From: Parcubacteria group bacterium GW2011_GWD2_43_10
GTDB taxonomy: Bacteria; Patescibacteriota; Patescibacteriia; Veblenbacterales; UBA10138
Reading direction: 5' to 3'
Assembly: GCA_000995845.1 (NCBI GenBank)
Contig: LCEZ01000055.1
Location: forward strand, 1-6,305
Length of the DNA stretch: 6,305 nucleotides
The position numbers and the translations under genes were made by a program. The notes beneath the pieces were generated by a model that was given only the letters and a program-made list of their open reading frames with translations, was not told the DNA's origin and searched no databases. Positions 1 to 5,480 of the stretch are shown here, piece after piece (the first letter of the stretch is position 1; each line of letters begins with the position of its first letter).

Positions 1-178
1 GACTCGGGCCGCCATCAATCAAAATATTCTGTCCCTCAGCTGTCCTTATTAAAGCCGCATCACCCTGGCCAACATCAAAAAAAGTCACACTTAAACCAGC
101 TTGATGGTTAAAACTTAATAACCAACCAGCCGCCAGTAGTATGACCCCACCAATTAGTAAATAATAAATTCTTTTCAT
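1..178 (-). CDS. ComEC-type metallo-beta-lactamase-fold protein, N-terminal part (runs off the window)
   Basis: The first 59 residues are visible. Residues 3-22 form one hydrophobic segment (YYLLIGGVILLAAGWLL) after a short basic start, so the protein is probably anchored in the membrane with its domain outside. The soluble part opens with VTFFDVGQGDAALIR (31-45) and NILIDGG (51-57), the hallmark start of the metallo-beta-lactamase domain that forms the C-terminus of full-length ComEC/Rec2. The HxHxDH metal-binding motif would lie beyond the edge and cannot be checked. The start ATG (176-178) overlaps the comEC TGA as ATGA, with no Shine-Dalgarno sequence, which suggests translation coupled to comEC. 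By family knowledge this domain is thought to degrade the non-transported DNA strand during uptake. Here it is a separate protein, which I infer acts together with the neighbouring channel. A generic MBL hydrolase is the alternative, but the FDVGQGD start and position make the ComEC relation likely. Confidence 0.88.
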   Translation of the reverse strand, partial: MKRIYYLLIGGVILLAAGWLLSFNHQAGLSVTFFDVGQGDAALIRTAEGQNILIDGGPS

Positions 179-1626
179 AAATTTTTTGACTTAGCACGCA
201 AAATTTTCCCTGACCCCACTAACCACCAGCCAACCAGTAAGTAAAATACTATTACACCCAGCCAACTTAGCCAACTTGCCTGTATGGTTGCCCAAGGCAA
301 GCCAGCTAACCAATCAATTATTGTGGTCATATAAAACAGAACGGCTGTTAGTAGCCAACTAGCTGGAGTAGTAAACAAATTACCTAAAGGACTTATCAAC
401 AGCAAGCCTAAACCAAACCAATAAACCAGCACCACTACTGGCGCCACCAGTAAATTTGCTAACGGGGTAATTACCGAGATTGTTCCCAAGCGCACTAAAA
501 TGATCGGGGTTGTTACCAGTGTAGCCGCCAGAGTTTCAGCGCCCGATTGCCTGATACTTAAAAATTCAGGCAAGGCTGTTAACTTGGCGCGCAAGAGTGG
601 TGAAATATAAGTTAAACCAACCATGGCGGCAAAAGACAATTGCCAGCCTAATTCAGCTATTAAATTCGGGGTGATTAATAGCATAACCGCCGCTGTTCCA
701 GATAAGACATTGATGTTATCTGGTTTTCTGGATAATAATTGCCCTAGTAATAAAACCGAACCCATCGCGCCCGCTCGTACTACTGAAGGCTCAGCCCCGC
801 TAAAAATTACAAAGAGCGCGGTTAAAACCAACACTAAAACACTAGCTTGCTGTTTCCATAAACCTAAAGATAGCAAAACCCAAAATAATACCTGGACTAA
901 TACCATCACATTAAAACCAGAAACAGCTAGAAGATGGGAAACACCGGTTCTTCTAAAATTTTCAGTTAAGCCGGCAGGCAAACCACTATCATCACCCCAT
1001 AACATGCCAGTTGCTAAGGTAGCATAAGGTTCAGCTACAAGTGTACGTACTTTATCGCCAGCGAATTTACGAGCTTGATAAAGCCAGTGACGGATTCCTG
1101 CCTCGCTTTTTTTAATCAAAAAAATTTCAGGAAAAGAACACTCACGCCAAATTCCACGATTGGTATAGGGTTTGAAAATTACTTCTTTTAATTCACATTT
1201 AATTTGCAGCTGGTCGCCATAATTGAATTCCGGCCAAGTCGGTACCGTAATTAATACGCGATCTAGCTGATTATTATCAGTTGGGGCAACAACATAGCGA
1301 GTAATACGTTCGCTTAATCTGGGAAGTTCAGTCACTTGGCCTATAAAAGTTTGCTCACCTAAAAAATAATCAGCTGACGGCGCTGGCATTAAACCATTGC
1401 CGCGCCAGAGGGCGACCAAACAGCCTATAACAAATAGGGTAATTAACTGCGGGCTAATTTTTAAATAAAAAATAACCAAAACAATAACCAGACTGACTAA
1501 AACTATAAGTAACGGCAGCCCCAGCGAATAACCAATGATAAAACCAACTAATAAACCAAAACAAAGCGCTCGCCAGGCAATAGCCGGGGGCAGGCTAGTT
1601 TTAAAAGTTAAGTGGGCCTGCTCCAT
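175..1626 (-). CDS. comEC: ComEC/Rec2-family DNA-uptake channel protein lacking the MBL domain
   Basis: This 483-aa multi-pass membrane protein should carry single-stranded DNA across the inner membrane in natural transformation. Hydrophobic segments at about 20-56 and 59-75 are followed by a soluble, probably OB-like, outside domain (about 87-175; IGQVTELP, then YGDQLQIKCEL). The Competence domain runs from about 195 to 470, with the signature GVSHLLAVSGFNVMVL (228-243), the conserved Arg in SVVRAGAMGS (281-290), and LGWQLSFAAMVGL (326-338). Full-length ComEC is about 750 aa; this protein ends right after the channel domain, and the missing MBL domain is encoded by the next gene, overlapping by 4 bp. 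ATG at 1626 follows the prfB stop by 12 bp without a clear ribosome-binding site. Two cysteines (144, 163) in the outside domain could form a disulfide like the one known in B. subtilis ComEC, but spacing differs. The usual NPGxFDYxxYL stretch after the OB strand is not recognisable. Family assignment is firm; actual competence is inferred. Confidence 0.93.
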   Translation of the reverse strand: MEQAHLTFKTSLPPAIAWRALCFGLLVGFIIGYSLGLPLLIVLVSLVIVLVIFYLKISPQLITLFVIGCLVALWRGNGLMPAPSADYFLGEQTFIGQVTELPRLSERITRYVVAPTDNNQLDRVLITVPTWPEFNYGDQLQIKCELKEVIFKPYTNRGIWRECSFPEIFLIKKSEAGIRHWLYQARKFAGDKVRTLVAEPYATLATGMLWGDDSGLPAGLTENFRRTGVSHLLAVSGFNVMVLVQVLFWVLLSLGLWKQQASVLVLVLTALFVIFSGAEPSVVRAGAMGSVLLLGQLLSRKPDNINVLSGTAAVMLLITPNLIAELGWQLSFAAMVGLTYISPLLRAKLTALPEFLSIRQSGAETLAATLVTTPIILVRLGTISVITPLANLLVAPVVVLVYWFGLGLLLISPLGNLFTTPASWLLTAVLFYMTTIIDWLAGLPWATIQASWLSWLGVIVFYLLVGWWLVGSGKILRAKSKNL

Positions 1627-1638
1627 ATTTTTCTGGCG

Positions 1639-2749
1639 CTACTGCTTAGCCTGAGCTAACTGCTTTAACCTGGCGGCAATAAAGCCGTCCAGCTTGCCAT
1701 CAAGCACGGCTGATGGATTAGTTTCTTCGTAATCAGTACGATGATCTTTAACTTGCTTGTACGGCTGCAACACATAGGAGCGCGCTTGGTTACCCCAGGC
1801 CGCTTCGCGGTATTCCCCCCTTAATTCTTTTTTCTTCTCCTGCTGCTTACCCCACTCTAGCTGCCACAACTTGGCGCGCAAATATTTCATAGCTTGCTCC
1901 TTGTTCTGCATTTGTGAGCGTTCGTTCTGGCATGTAACCGTAATGCCAGTTGGAATATGAACTATTCTGACAGCCGAATATGTCGTGTTCACACTTTGTC
2001 CCCCATGCCCGCCGGACATAAAAGTATCAATGCGCAAATCTTTAGGGTCAATATCAACTTGCACCACCTCTGGCAATTCTGGCAAAACCTCCACCAAAGC
2101 AAAACTGGTATGGCGCATTTTCTCGGCATCAAACGGCGAGATTCTGACCAAGCGATGCACCCCAGCTTCAGTTTTCAAATAACCATTAGCATAACGGCCA
2201 GTAATTTTTAACAACGAGCTCTTAATGCCCGCCTCCTGTCCGCGCGATTCATCCAGCACTTCCACTCGCCAATCTTTGTTCTCACAAAACCGCAAATACA
2301 TGCGCCGGAGCATCTCGGCCCAATCCTGGGCATCAGTGCCGCCCGCGCCGGCGTGCACTGCCAACAAACAATTAGCCTCGTCATACTCTCCACCTAAGAG
2401 TTTCTTAAACTCCAGGGCGGTTAAACGATTACTTAAATCTGAATAAACTTGCTCAAGCTCCTGCCGCAAACTGACCGATTGATCACCTTGGTCTGTGCTT
2501 GCCAATTCTAAGGCCTCACCAGTTTCTTTTTCTAAACTTAAAAAATCATCAAGCTCTTGCTTTAAGGAATCGTGTTTAGTGGTAGTCGCCCGAGCCTGCT
2601 GCTGATCAGCCCAAAAATCAGGCTCTTGCATGGCGATCTCTATCGCCTTAATGGCAGTCTGTAATTTTTCTGGGTCAAAGCCAGTTCCGCGCTTCTTGGA
2701 CCCGTGTCTTCAAAGCTCGGAGGTTGCGAACTAATTCAGCTTCTTGCAT
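1639..2749 (-). CDS. prfB: Peptide chain release factor 2, with programmed +1 ribosomal frameshift
   Basis: RF2 ends translation at UAA and UGA by triggering hydrolysis of peptidyl-tRNA on the ribosome. Zero frame starts at ATG 2747-2749 and encodes 24 codons (MQEAELVRNLRALK...ARNWL) to an in-frame TGA at 2675-2677. Reading CTT and then slipping +1 (CTT TGA C to CTT GAC) continues DPEKLQTAIKAIEIAMQEPDFW to the TAG at 1639-1641, giving 369 aa, the usual family length (E. coli RF2 365). In the joined product the SPF codon-recognition motif is at 204-206 and GGQ (in SGGHGGQSVN) at 249-251, within one residue of E. coli. An N-terminal helical region (to about 115) precedes the RF-1 domain. The slip site lacks a strong SD-like stimulator. 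In-frame TAA codons upstream and no other ATG support this start, although it has no clear ribosome-binding site. It probably shares a transcript with comEC 12 bp downstream. Its own stop is TAG, which only RF1 reads. Confidence 0.97.
2674..2680 (-). promoter_or_regulatory. RF2 programmed +1 frameshift site (CTT TGA C)
   Basis: On the minus strand codon 24 (CTT, 2678-2680) is followed by TGA (2675-2677) and C (2674), the same heptamer as in E. coli and B. subtilis prfB. Low RF2 makes the ribosome pause at this poor UGA-C context, and tRNA-Leu re-pairs one base forward on UUU, so RF2 controls its own synthesis. The frame after the slip encodes the conserved RF2 continuation and the frame before it encodes a typical RF2 N-terminus. 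The nine bases before CTT are CGG AAC TGG, where E. coli has AGG GGG TAT, so the SD-like element is weak or absent. Confidence 0.95.
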
Positions 2750-2750
2750 A

Positions 2751-2888
2751 TCCAGTACATTAACTTCGCTCGGGTTTTTTGTCCAGTGAGCGCATAATAA
2801 TTATTATCTTACTTAAACAATGCTCTGACGATACTAAATAATTGATCAATAATGTCCCAACGAGCTGAAGCGAAGTTGTTATACTGGA
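2751..2888. repeat. Imperfect inverted repeat with nested repeats in the prfB leader
   Basis: The arm at 2751-2770 is TCCAGTA, four variable bases, AACTTCGCT. The arm at 2869-2888 is its inverse: on the minus strand it reads TCCAGTATAACAACTTCGCT. Seventeen of 20 positions match, and on minus-strand RNA one further position is a G-U pair. The spacer is 98 bp. Nested within are TGTCCAGT (2780-2787) against ACTGGACA (2883-2890), 8 of 8, and ATGTCC (2852-2857) against GGACAT (2886-2891), so mutually exclusive folds are possible. The arm nearest prfB ends one base before its ATG. It may be a regulatory RNA structure or two copies of a dispersed short repeat; the sequence alone does not decide. Confidence 0.7.
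2803..2831 (-). promoter_or_regulatory. Candidate sigma70-type promoter for prfB-comEC
   Basis: On the minus strand TCGTCA (2826-2831, 4 of 6 matches to TTGACA) lies 17 bp before GATAAT (2803-2808, 5 of 6 matches to TATAAT). Transcription would start near 2796, about 47 nt before the prfB ATG. The region is AT-rich, and an overlapping alternative -10, TATTAT, lies a few bases downstream. Position between the glmS terminator and prfB supports it, but motif matches in AT-rich DNA are weak evidence. Confidence 0.4.
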
Positions 2889-2907
2889 CATACCCAGCTA
2901 GCCTAGC

Positions 2908-2945
2908 AAAAAAGAAAGCTGGCCGTCAAAGTTTTGACGACCAGC
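2908..2945 (-). terminator. Rho-independent terminator of glmS
   Basis: Read on the minus strand, the arm at 2933-2945 (GCTGGTCGTCAAA) pairs with the arm at 2918-2930 (TTTGACGGCCAGC). The only non-Watson-Crick position is a G-U pair on this strand (it is a C-A mismatch on the other, which fixes the orientation). The innermost pairs must open to form the loop, leaving a stem of about 10-11 bp. A T-rich tail (TTTCTTTTTT, 2908-2917) follows at once. It lies 28 bp past the glmS stop and separates glmS from prfB. Confidence 0.85.
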
Positions 2946-2973
2946 GAATAAATATAATTATTTTTTTCAGCAA

Positions 2974-4866
2974 TCACTTTACCGTGACTGCCTTGGCTAG
3001 ATTTCGTGGTTTGTCTACATTACGCTCATTCAGTAAACCTAAATGATAGGCCAAAAGTTGCAGTGAAGTGGCAGCTAAAATAGTTGCTAGTTCTGGTGGG
3101 GTGTCTGGTATATAAATTGCCTGGTTTACGATCTTGGCCATTTCGGTATCACCATCGGTTGTAATGCCAATAACGAAAGCTCCTCTAGCTTGCAGTTCGC
3201 TGATATTGTGCAATATGGCAGTACGACTGCTGTCGCGCGTAGCTACCATCACCACTGGATATCCATCAGTCACTAGAGCTAACGGGCCATGTTTCATTTC
3301 TCCGGCTGGTTGTACCTCACATGCCATATTACTAACCTCAACAACCTTTAGGTGGCCTTCCAGAGCTGTGGCATAATGATAGCCTCTACCCAGCATCATC
3401 AGACTAGTAAACTTCATAATGTATTCAGCTAGTTTCCGAATGGCTTCACTCTGTGCCAGCACCACTCTTAATTGTTCTGGAATTTCGGCAATTGCCCGTA
3501 CGAATGGGATGGATTGGTCAGGCGATAATTGACCGCGTTGCTGGGCTAACCACACTGTAATCATGGCCCCAACCAGCACTTGGCTGGAAAAGGCCTTAGT
3601 TGAAGCTACACCTATTTCCGGCCCGACCCGTAAATATACTCCAGCACCATCGGTAAGTGTAACCAGCGAAGAGCCCACTACATTCACTATACCGGCAACT
3701 AAGCCAACGCCTCGAGCTCTAAGATACTCAATCGCATCTAGTAAATCTTTAGTTTCACCACTTTGGGAAAGGGCAAAAACTACTGACCTGCCTGGACTGC
3801 AGCCTGATAAAATATCATCCAACGTTACTTCAGAAGCTTGTTTAGCTTCAGCGTGCACATGTAAGTGCTGGCGGAACATACGAGCGACTATTTGAGCAGC
3901 ATGATACGATGTACCACAACCAATGAACCAAAAATGTTTGGCTCGCTTAAGTTTTTTTAAGGCTAGAGACGAAGCCTCCAGGCCCCCAAGTTTTACTAAG
4001 CCTGTTTCCAGCCTCAGTCTGCCCCCTAAAACATCGGGTAATCTTTCCGGCTGTGTCATAATTTCCTTAAGCATGAAATGAGGGTAACCCTCAAGCGCTA
4101 CATCTTCGGCGGAACCTTCAAGCTCCACACTCGGAATACTAACTGGGATACGCCTGCCGTTATGGAAAGAAAATTCCTCCACTTTTCCACCTTGAATAAT
4201 AATAATGTCGCCATCTCTTAAATGCTTACAGCGACGAGTGTAGGGCAGAAAAGGATCGCCAGTTGAAGCGACCATAAAGGCGCCATCATCCAATTTGGCA
4301 TAGGACAGCGGACTGCCTTTTCTTATACCAATTAGCAAATCAGGATAACGAGCGTATTGCAACAAAATACCATTAGCGCCTTGCAGTGACGACACTGTAC
4401 TAAGTATAGCTTGGCGAATATCCCCTTTTGTTTCCTGCAGCTTGAGAGCGAATAAATGAGCAATGAGCTCGGTGTCGGTTTCCGAAACTATCCGGCAACC
4501 CAAACCAATCAGTTCGGCCTTAAGCTCACGCCAGTTCTCCAGCATGCCGTTGTGGACAACTGCTATCTGACCTGAGCCATCACAATGAGGATGAGCATTA
4601 AGGACGGTCCGACCGCCATGCGTGGCCCAACGAGTATGCCCAATGGCATTAGTGCAAGACTCAGGAAATCTAGAGTCTTCAACCTTTGCTTTAAAATCAT
4701 CAAATTGGCCATCAGGCAAAACTTGCTTAACTATTCTCAATACTCCAGGGCTAATCAGACCGCTCACACCAGCGGAATCATATCCGCGATACAAGAGCTG
4801 GCTAAGCCCTTCCAACACTATCGGCACAGCTGGCTGCTGCCCGACATAACCAATTATTCCGCACAT
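2974..4866 (-). CDS. glmS: Glutamine-fructose-6-phosphate aminotransferase (isomerizing)
   Basis: GlmS makes glucosamine-6-phosphate from fructose-6-phosphate and glutamine in the cytoplasm, the committed step to UDP-GlcNAc and peptidoglycan. The 630 aa compare with 609 in E. coli. The N-terminal glutaminase domain starts MCGIIGYVG with the catalytic Cys2 exposed after Met removal; GHTRWATHGG (76-85), HNGMLEN (105-111) and SETDTELIAH (128-137) complete its active site. Two SIS sugar-isomerase domains follow, with CGTSYHAA (317-324), SQSGETKD (367-374), the ALEGHLKVVE segment (501-510; K507 and E510 fit E. coli K485 and E488), KHGPLAL (525-531; H526 fits H504) and the C-terminal NVDKPRNLAKAVTV, with K619 fitting K603. 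The stretch after E510 (VSNMACEVQPAGE) departs from the usual [13 protein letters not shown]. ATG 4864-4866 is fixed by the Cys2 requirement and preceded by GAAAGGAG, 11 nt upstream, the only strong Shine-Dalgarno in the window. It is a single-gene transcript by layout. Confidence 0.98.
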   Translation of the reverse strand: MCGIIGYVGQQPAVPIVLEGLSQLLYRGYDSAGVSGLISPGVLRIVKQVLPDGQFDDFKAKVEDSRFPESCTNAIGHTRWATHGGRTVLNAHPHCDGSGQIAVVHNGMLENWRELKAELIGLGCRIVSETDTELIAHLFALKLQETKGDIRQAILSTVSSLQGANGILLQYARYPDLLIGIRKGSPLSYAKLDDGAFMVASTGDPFLPYTRRCKHLRDGDIIIIQGGKVEEFSFHNGRRIPVSIPSVELEGSAEDVALEGYPHFMLKEIMTQPERLPDVLGGRLRLETGLVKLGGLEASSLALKKLKRAKHFWFIGCGTSYHAAQIVARMFRQHLHVHAEAKQASEVTLDDILSGCSPGRSVVFALSQSGETKDLLDAIEYLRARGVGLVAGIVNVVGSSLVTLTDGAGVYLRVGPEIGVASTKAFSSQVLVGAMITVWLAQQRGQLSPDQSIPFVRAIAEIPEQLRVVLAQSEAIRKLAEYIMKFTSLMMLGRGYHYATALEGHLKVVEVSNMACEVQPAGEMKHGPLALVTDGYPVVMVATRDSSRTAILHNISELQARGAFVIGITTDGDTEMAKIVNQAIYIPDTPPELATILAATSLQLLAYHLGLLNERNVDKPRNLAKAVTVK

Positions 4867-4936
4867 ACTGCTACGTGCTCCTTTCTTATATATTGTTATG
4901 TAAAAAAACGATTTTTCTTGTTAACTAGGTGGTAAT

Positions 4937-4965
4937 ACCTTACGGCCACTGAGCCCGGGCGTCAA
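4937..4965 (-). promoter_or_regulatory. Candidate glmS promoter
   Basis: On the minus strand TTGACG (4960-4965, 5 of 6) lies 17 bp before TAAGGT (4937-4942, 4 of 6). Transcription would start near 4930 and leave a leader of about 64 nt, which ends in the GAAAGGAG ribosome-binding site. That leader is too short for a glmS ribozyme. The spacer contains a perfect 8-bp palindrome, GCCCGGGC (4953-4960), which could be an operator or chance. Confidence 0.45.
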
Positions 4966-4966
4966 G

Positions 4967-4972
4967 TATACT
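4967..4972 (+). promoter_or_regulatory. Candidate -10 box of the Nudix gene, implying leaderless mRNA
   Basis: TATACT matches TATAAT in five of six positions and ends six bases before ATG 4979, so a start about 7 nt downstream would fall on the A of ATG. No -35 match is seen at 16-18 bp. The gene diverges from glmS, so it needs a promoter between 4867 and 4979, and this is the best candidate. The box lies directly beside the glmS -35 element on the other strand. Confidence 0.45.
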
Positions 4973-4978
4973 GTGTTT

Positions 4979-5428
4979 ATGGGAGAACAAAGCATAACTG
5001 GCGCCGGCATCGGTGTCATGGTAGTAAAAGATAATCAAATATTGCTGGGTTTGAGAAATAGTGATGCGGCCAAAGCCGACAGTGAACTGCATGGCGAGGG
5101 CACCTGGACTATGCCTGGTGGCAAGATTCATCTAGGCGAAAGTTTTGAAGTGGCTGCCGCGCGCGAACTGGAAGAAGAAACCAGCCTTAAAATTAAAAAC
5201 TTAACCGTAGTATCACTATCCAGCGAACATAACCTGGTAGCTGGTGTTCACTACATTACAATTGGTATATTGTGCGATGATTTTGACGGTGAAGTTCAAA
5301 CAATGGAACCAGAGGAAATTGTGGAGTGGCGCTGGTGGCCATTAAACCAGTTGCCAAAAAATATTTTTCCGCCTAGCCAAAAAATTATCAATAACTATTT
5401 GACCAACAAATTCTATACTCCGGAATAA
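4979..5428 (+). CDS. Nudix hydrolase, NUDT15/MutT-like
   Basis: This 149-aa cytoplasmic enzyme of the Nudix family hydrolyses a nucleoside diphosphate linked to another group, probably a (d)NTP, releasing a monophosphate. The Nudix box runs from G48 to L70 (GKIHLGE, seven residues, RELEEETSL) and has all metal-binding glutamates (E63, E66, E67); the usual Gly near its end is Ser69. Before the box lies ILLGLRN (21-27) and then SELHGEGTWTMPGG. After it come HYITIGILCDDF (91-102) and EPEEIVEWRWWPLNQLP (110-126), which resemble NUDT15/MTH2 proteins. The substrate cannot be told from sequence. ATG 4979 is preferred over GTG 4973, because GTG abuts the TATACT promoter box and the protein needs no extra residues. 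There is no Shine-Dalgarno. The gene ends 52 bp before the next ATG, which seems to have its own promoter. Family confidence is high, substrate low. Confidence 0.93.
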   Translation: MGEQSITGAGIGVMVVKDNQILLGLRNSDAAKADSELHGEGTWTMPGGKIHLGESFEVAAARELEEETSLKIKNLTVVSLSSEHNLVAGVHYITIGILCDDFDGEVQTMEPEEIVEWRWWPLNQLPKNIFPPSQKIINNYLTNKFYTPE

Positions 5429-5454
5429 CCGACTGGAAATAACTCGGTTTTTGT
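5427..5454 (+). terminator. Possible weak terminator after the Nudix gene
   Basis: AACCGA (5427-5432) and TCGGTT (5444-5449) can form a 6-bp stem with an 11-base loop. A T-run spanning 5448-5452 begins within the stem's 3' side. The stem includes the last two bases of the Nudix stop codon. It is short and has a large loop, so some readthrough into the transpeptidase gene is likely. Confidence 0.35.
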
Positions 5455-5462
5455 GCTACAAT
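5454..5462 (+). promoter_or_regulatory. Candidate extended -10 promoter of the L,D-transpeptidase gene
   Basis: TGC followed by TACAAT (5457-5462) is an extended -10 (TGn plus 5 of 6). A weak -35, TGGAAA, lies 17 bp upstream at 5434-5439. Transcription would start near 5469, giving a leader of about 12 nt before ATG 5481 and no Shine-Dalgarno. The box also lies inside the longer TTG-initiated reading frame, which argues against that start. Confidence 0.45.
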
Positions 5463-5480
5463 ATTAATATAAAAACAAAA

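Noticed and set aside
623..1027. 134-aa plus-strand frame opposite comEC
   Set aside because: It is antisense to the conserved Competence domain, has no recognisable family or ribosome-binding site, and looks like a shadow of the real gene.
2675..2677. In-frame TGA in prfB read as a disabling mutation or as recoded UGA
   Set aside because: It sits in the exact CTT TGA C context of the RF2 programmed frameshift, with normal RF2 sequence in the right frames on both sides. Genes here also end in TGA.
2750..2907. T-box or other known riboswitch upstream of prfB
   Set aside because: No T-box core sequence or other riboswitch motif I know could be recognised; only unclassified inverted repeats are seen.
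2852..3046. 64-aa plus-strand frame between prfB and glmS
   Set aside because: It spans the glmS terminator hairpin and the glmS C-terminus, so it is not a plausible gene.
3563..3895. 110-aa plus-strand frame opposite glmS
   Set aside because: It lies within the conserved SIS region on the other strand; its composition is what a shadow frame would give.
4867..4930. glmS ribozyme in the glmS leader
   Set aside because: The predicted leader is about 64 nt, too short for the ribozyme core, and it shows no such pairing.
4585..4935. 116-aa plus-strand frame covering the glmS start
   Set aside because: It runs antisense through the glutaminase domain and the divergent promoter region, with no family resemblance.
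4940..5131. 63-aa minus-strand frame opposite the Nudix start
   Set aside because: It is antisense to the Nudix gene and overlaps the promoter elements.
5451..5480. TTG start 30 bp upstream of the transpeptidase ATG
   Set aside because: It would add residues before the signal peptide and place the -10 box inside the coding region.
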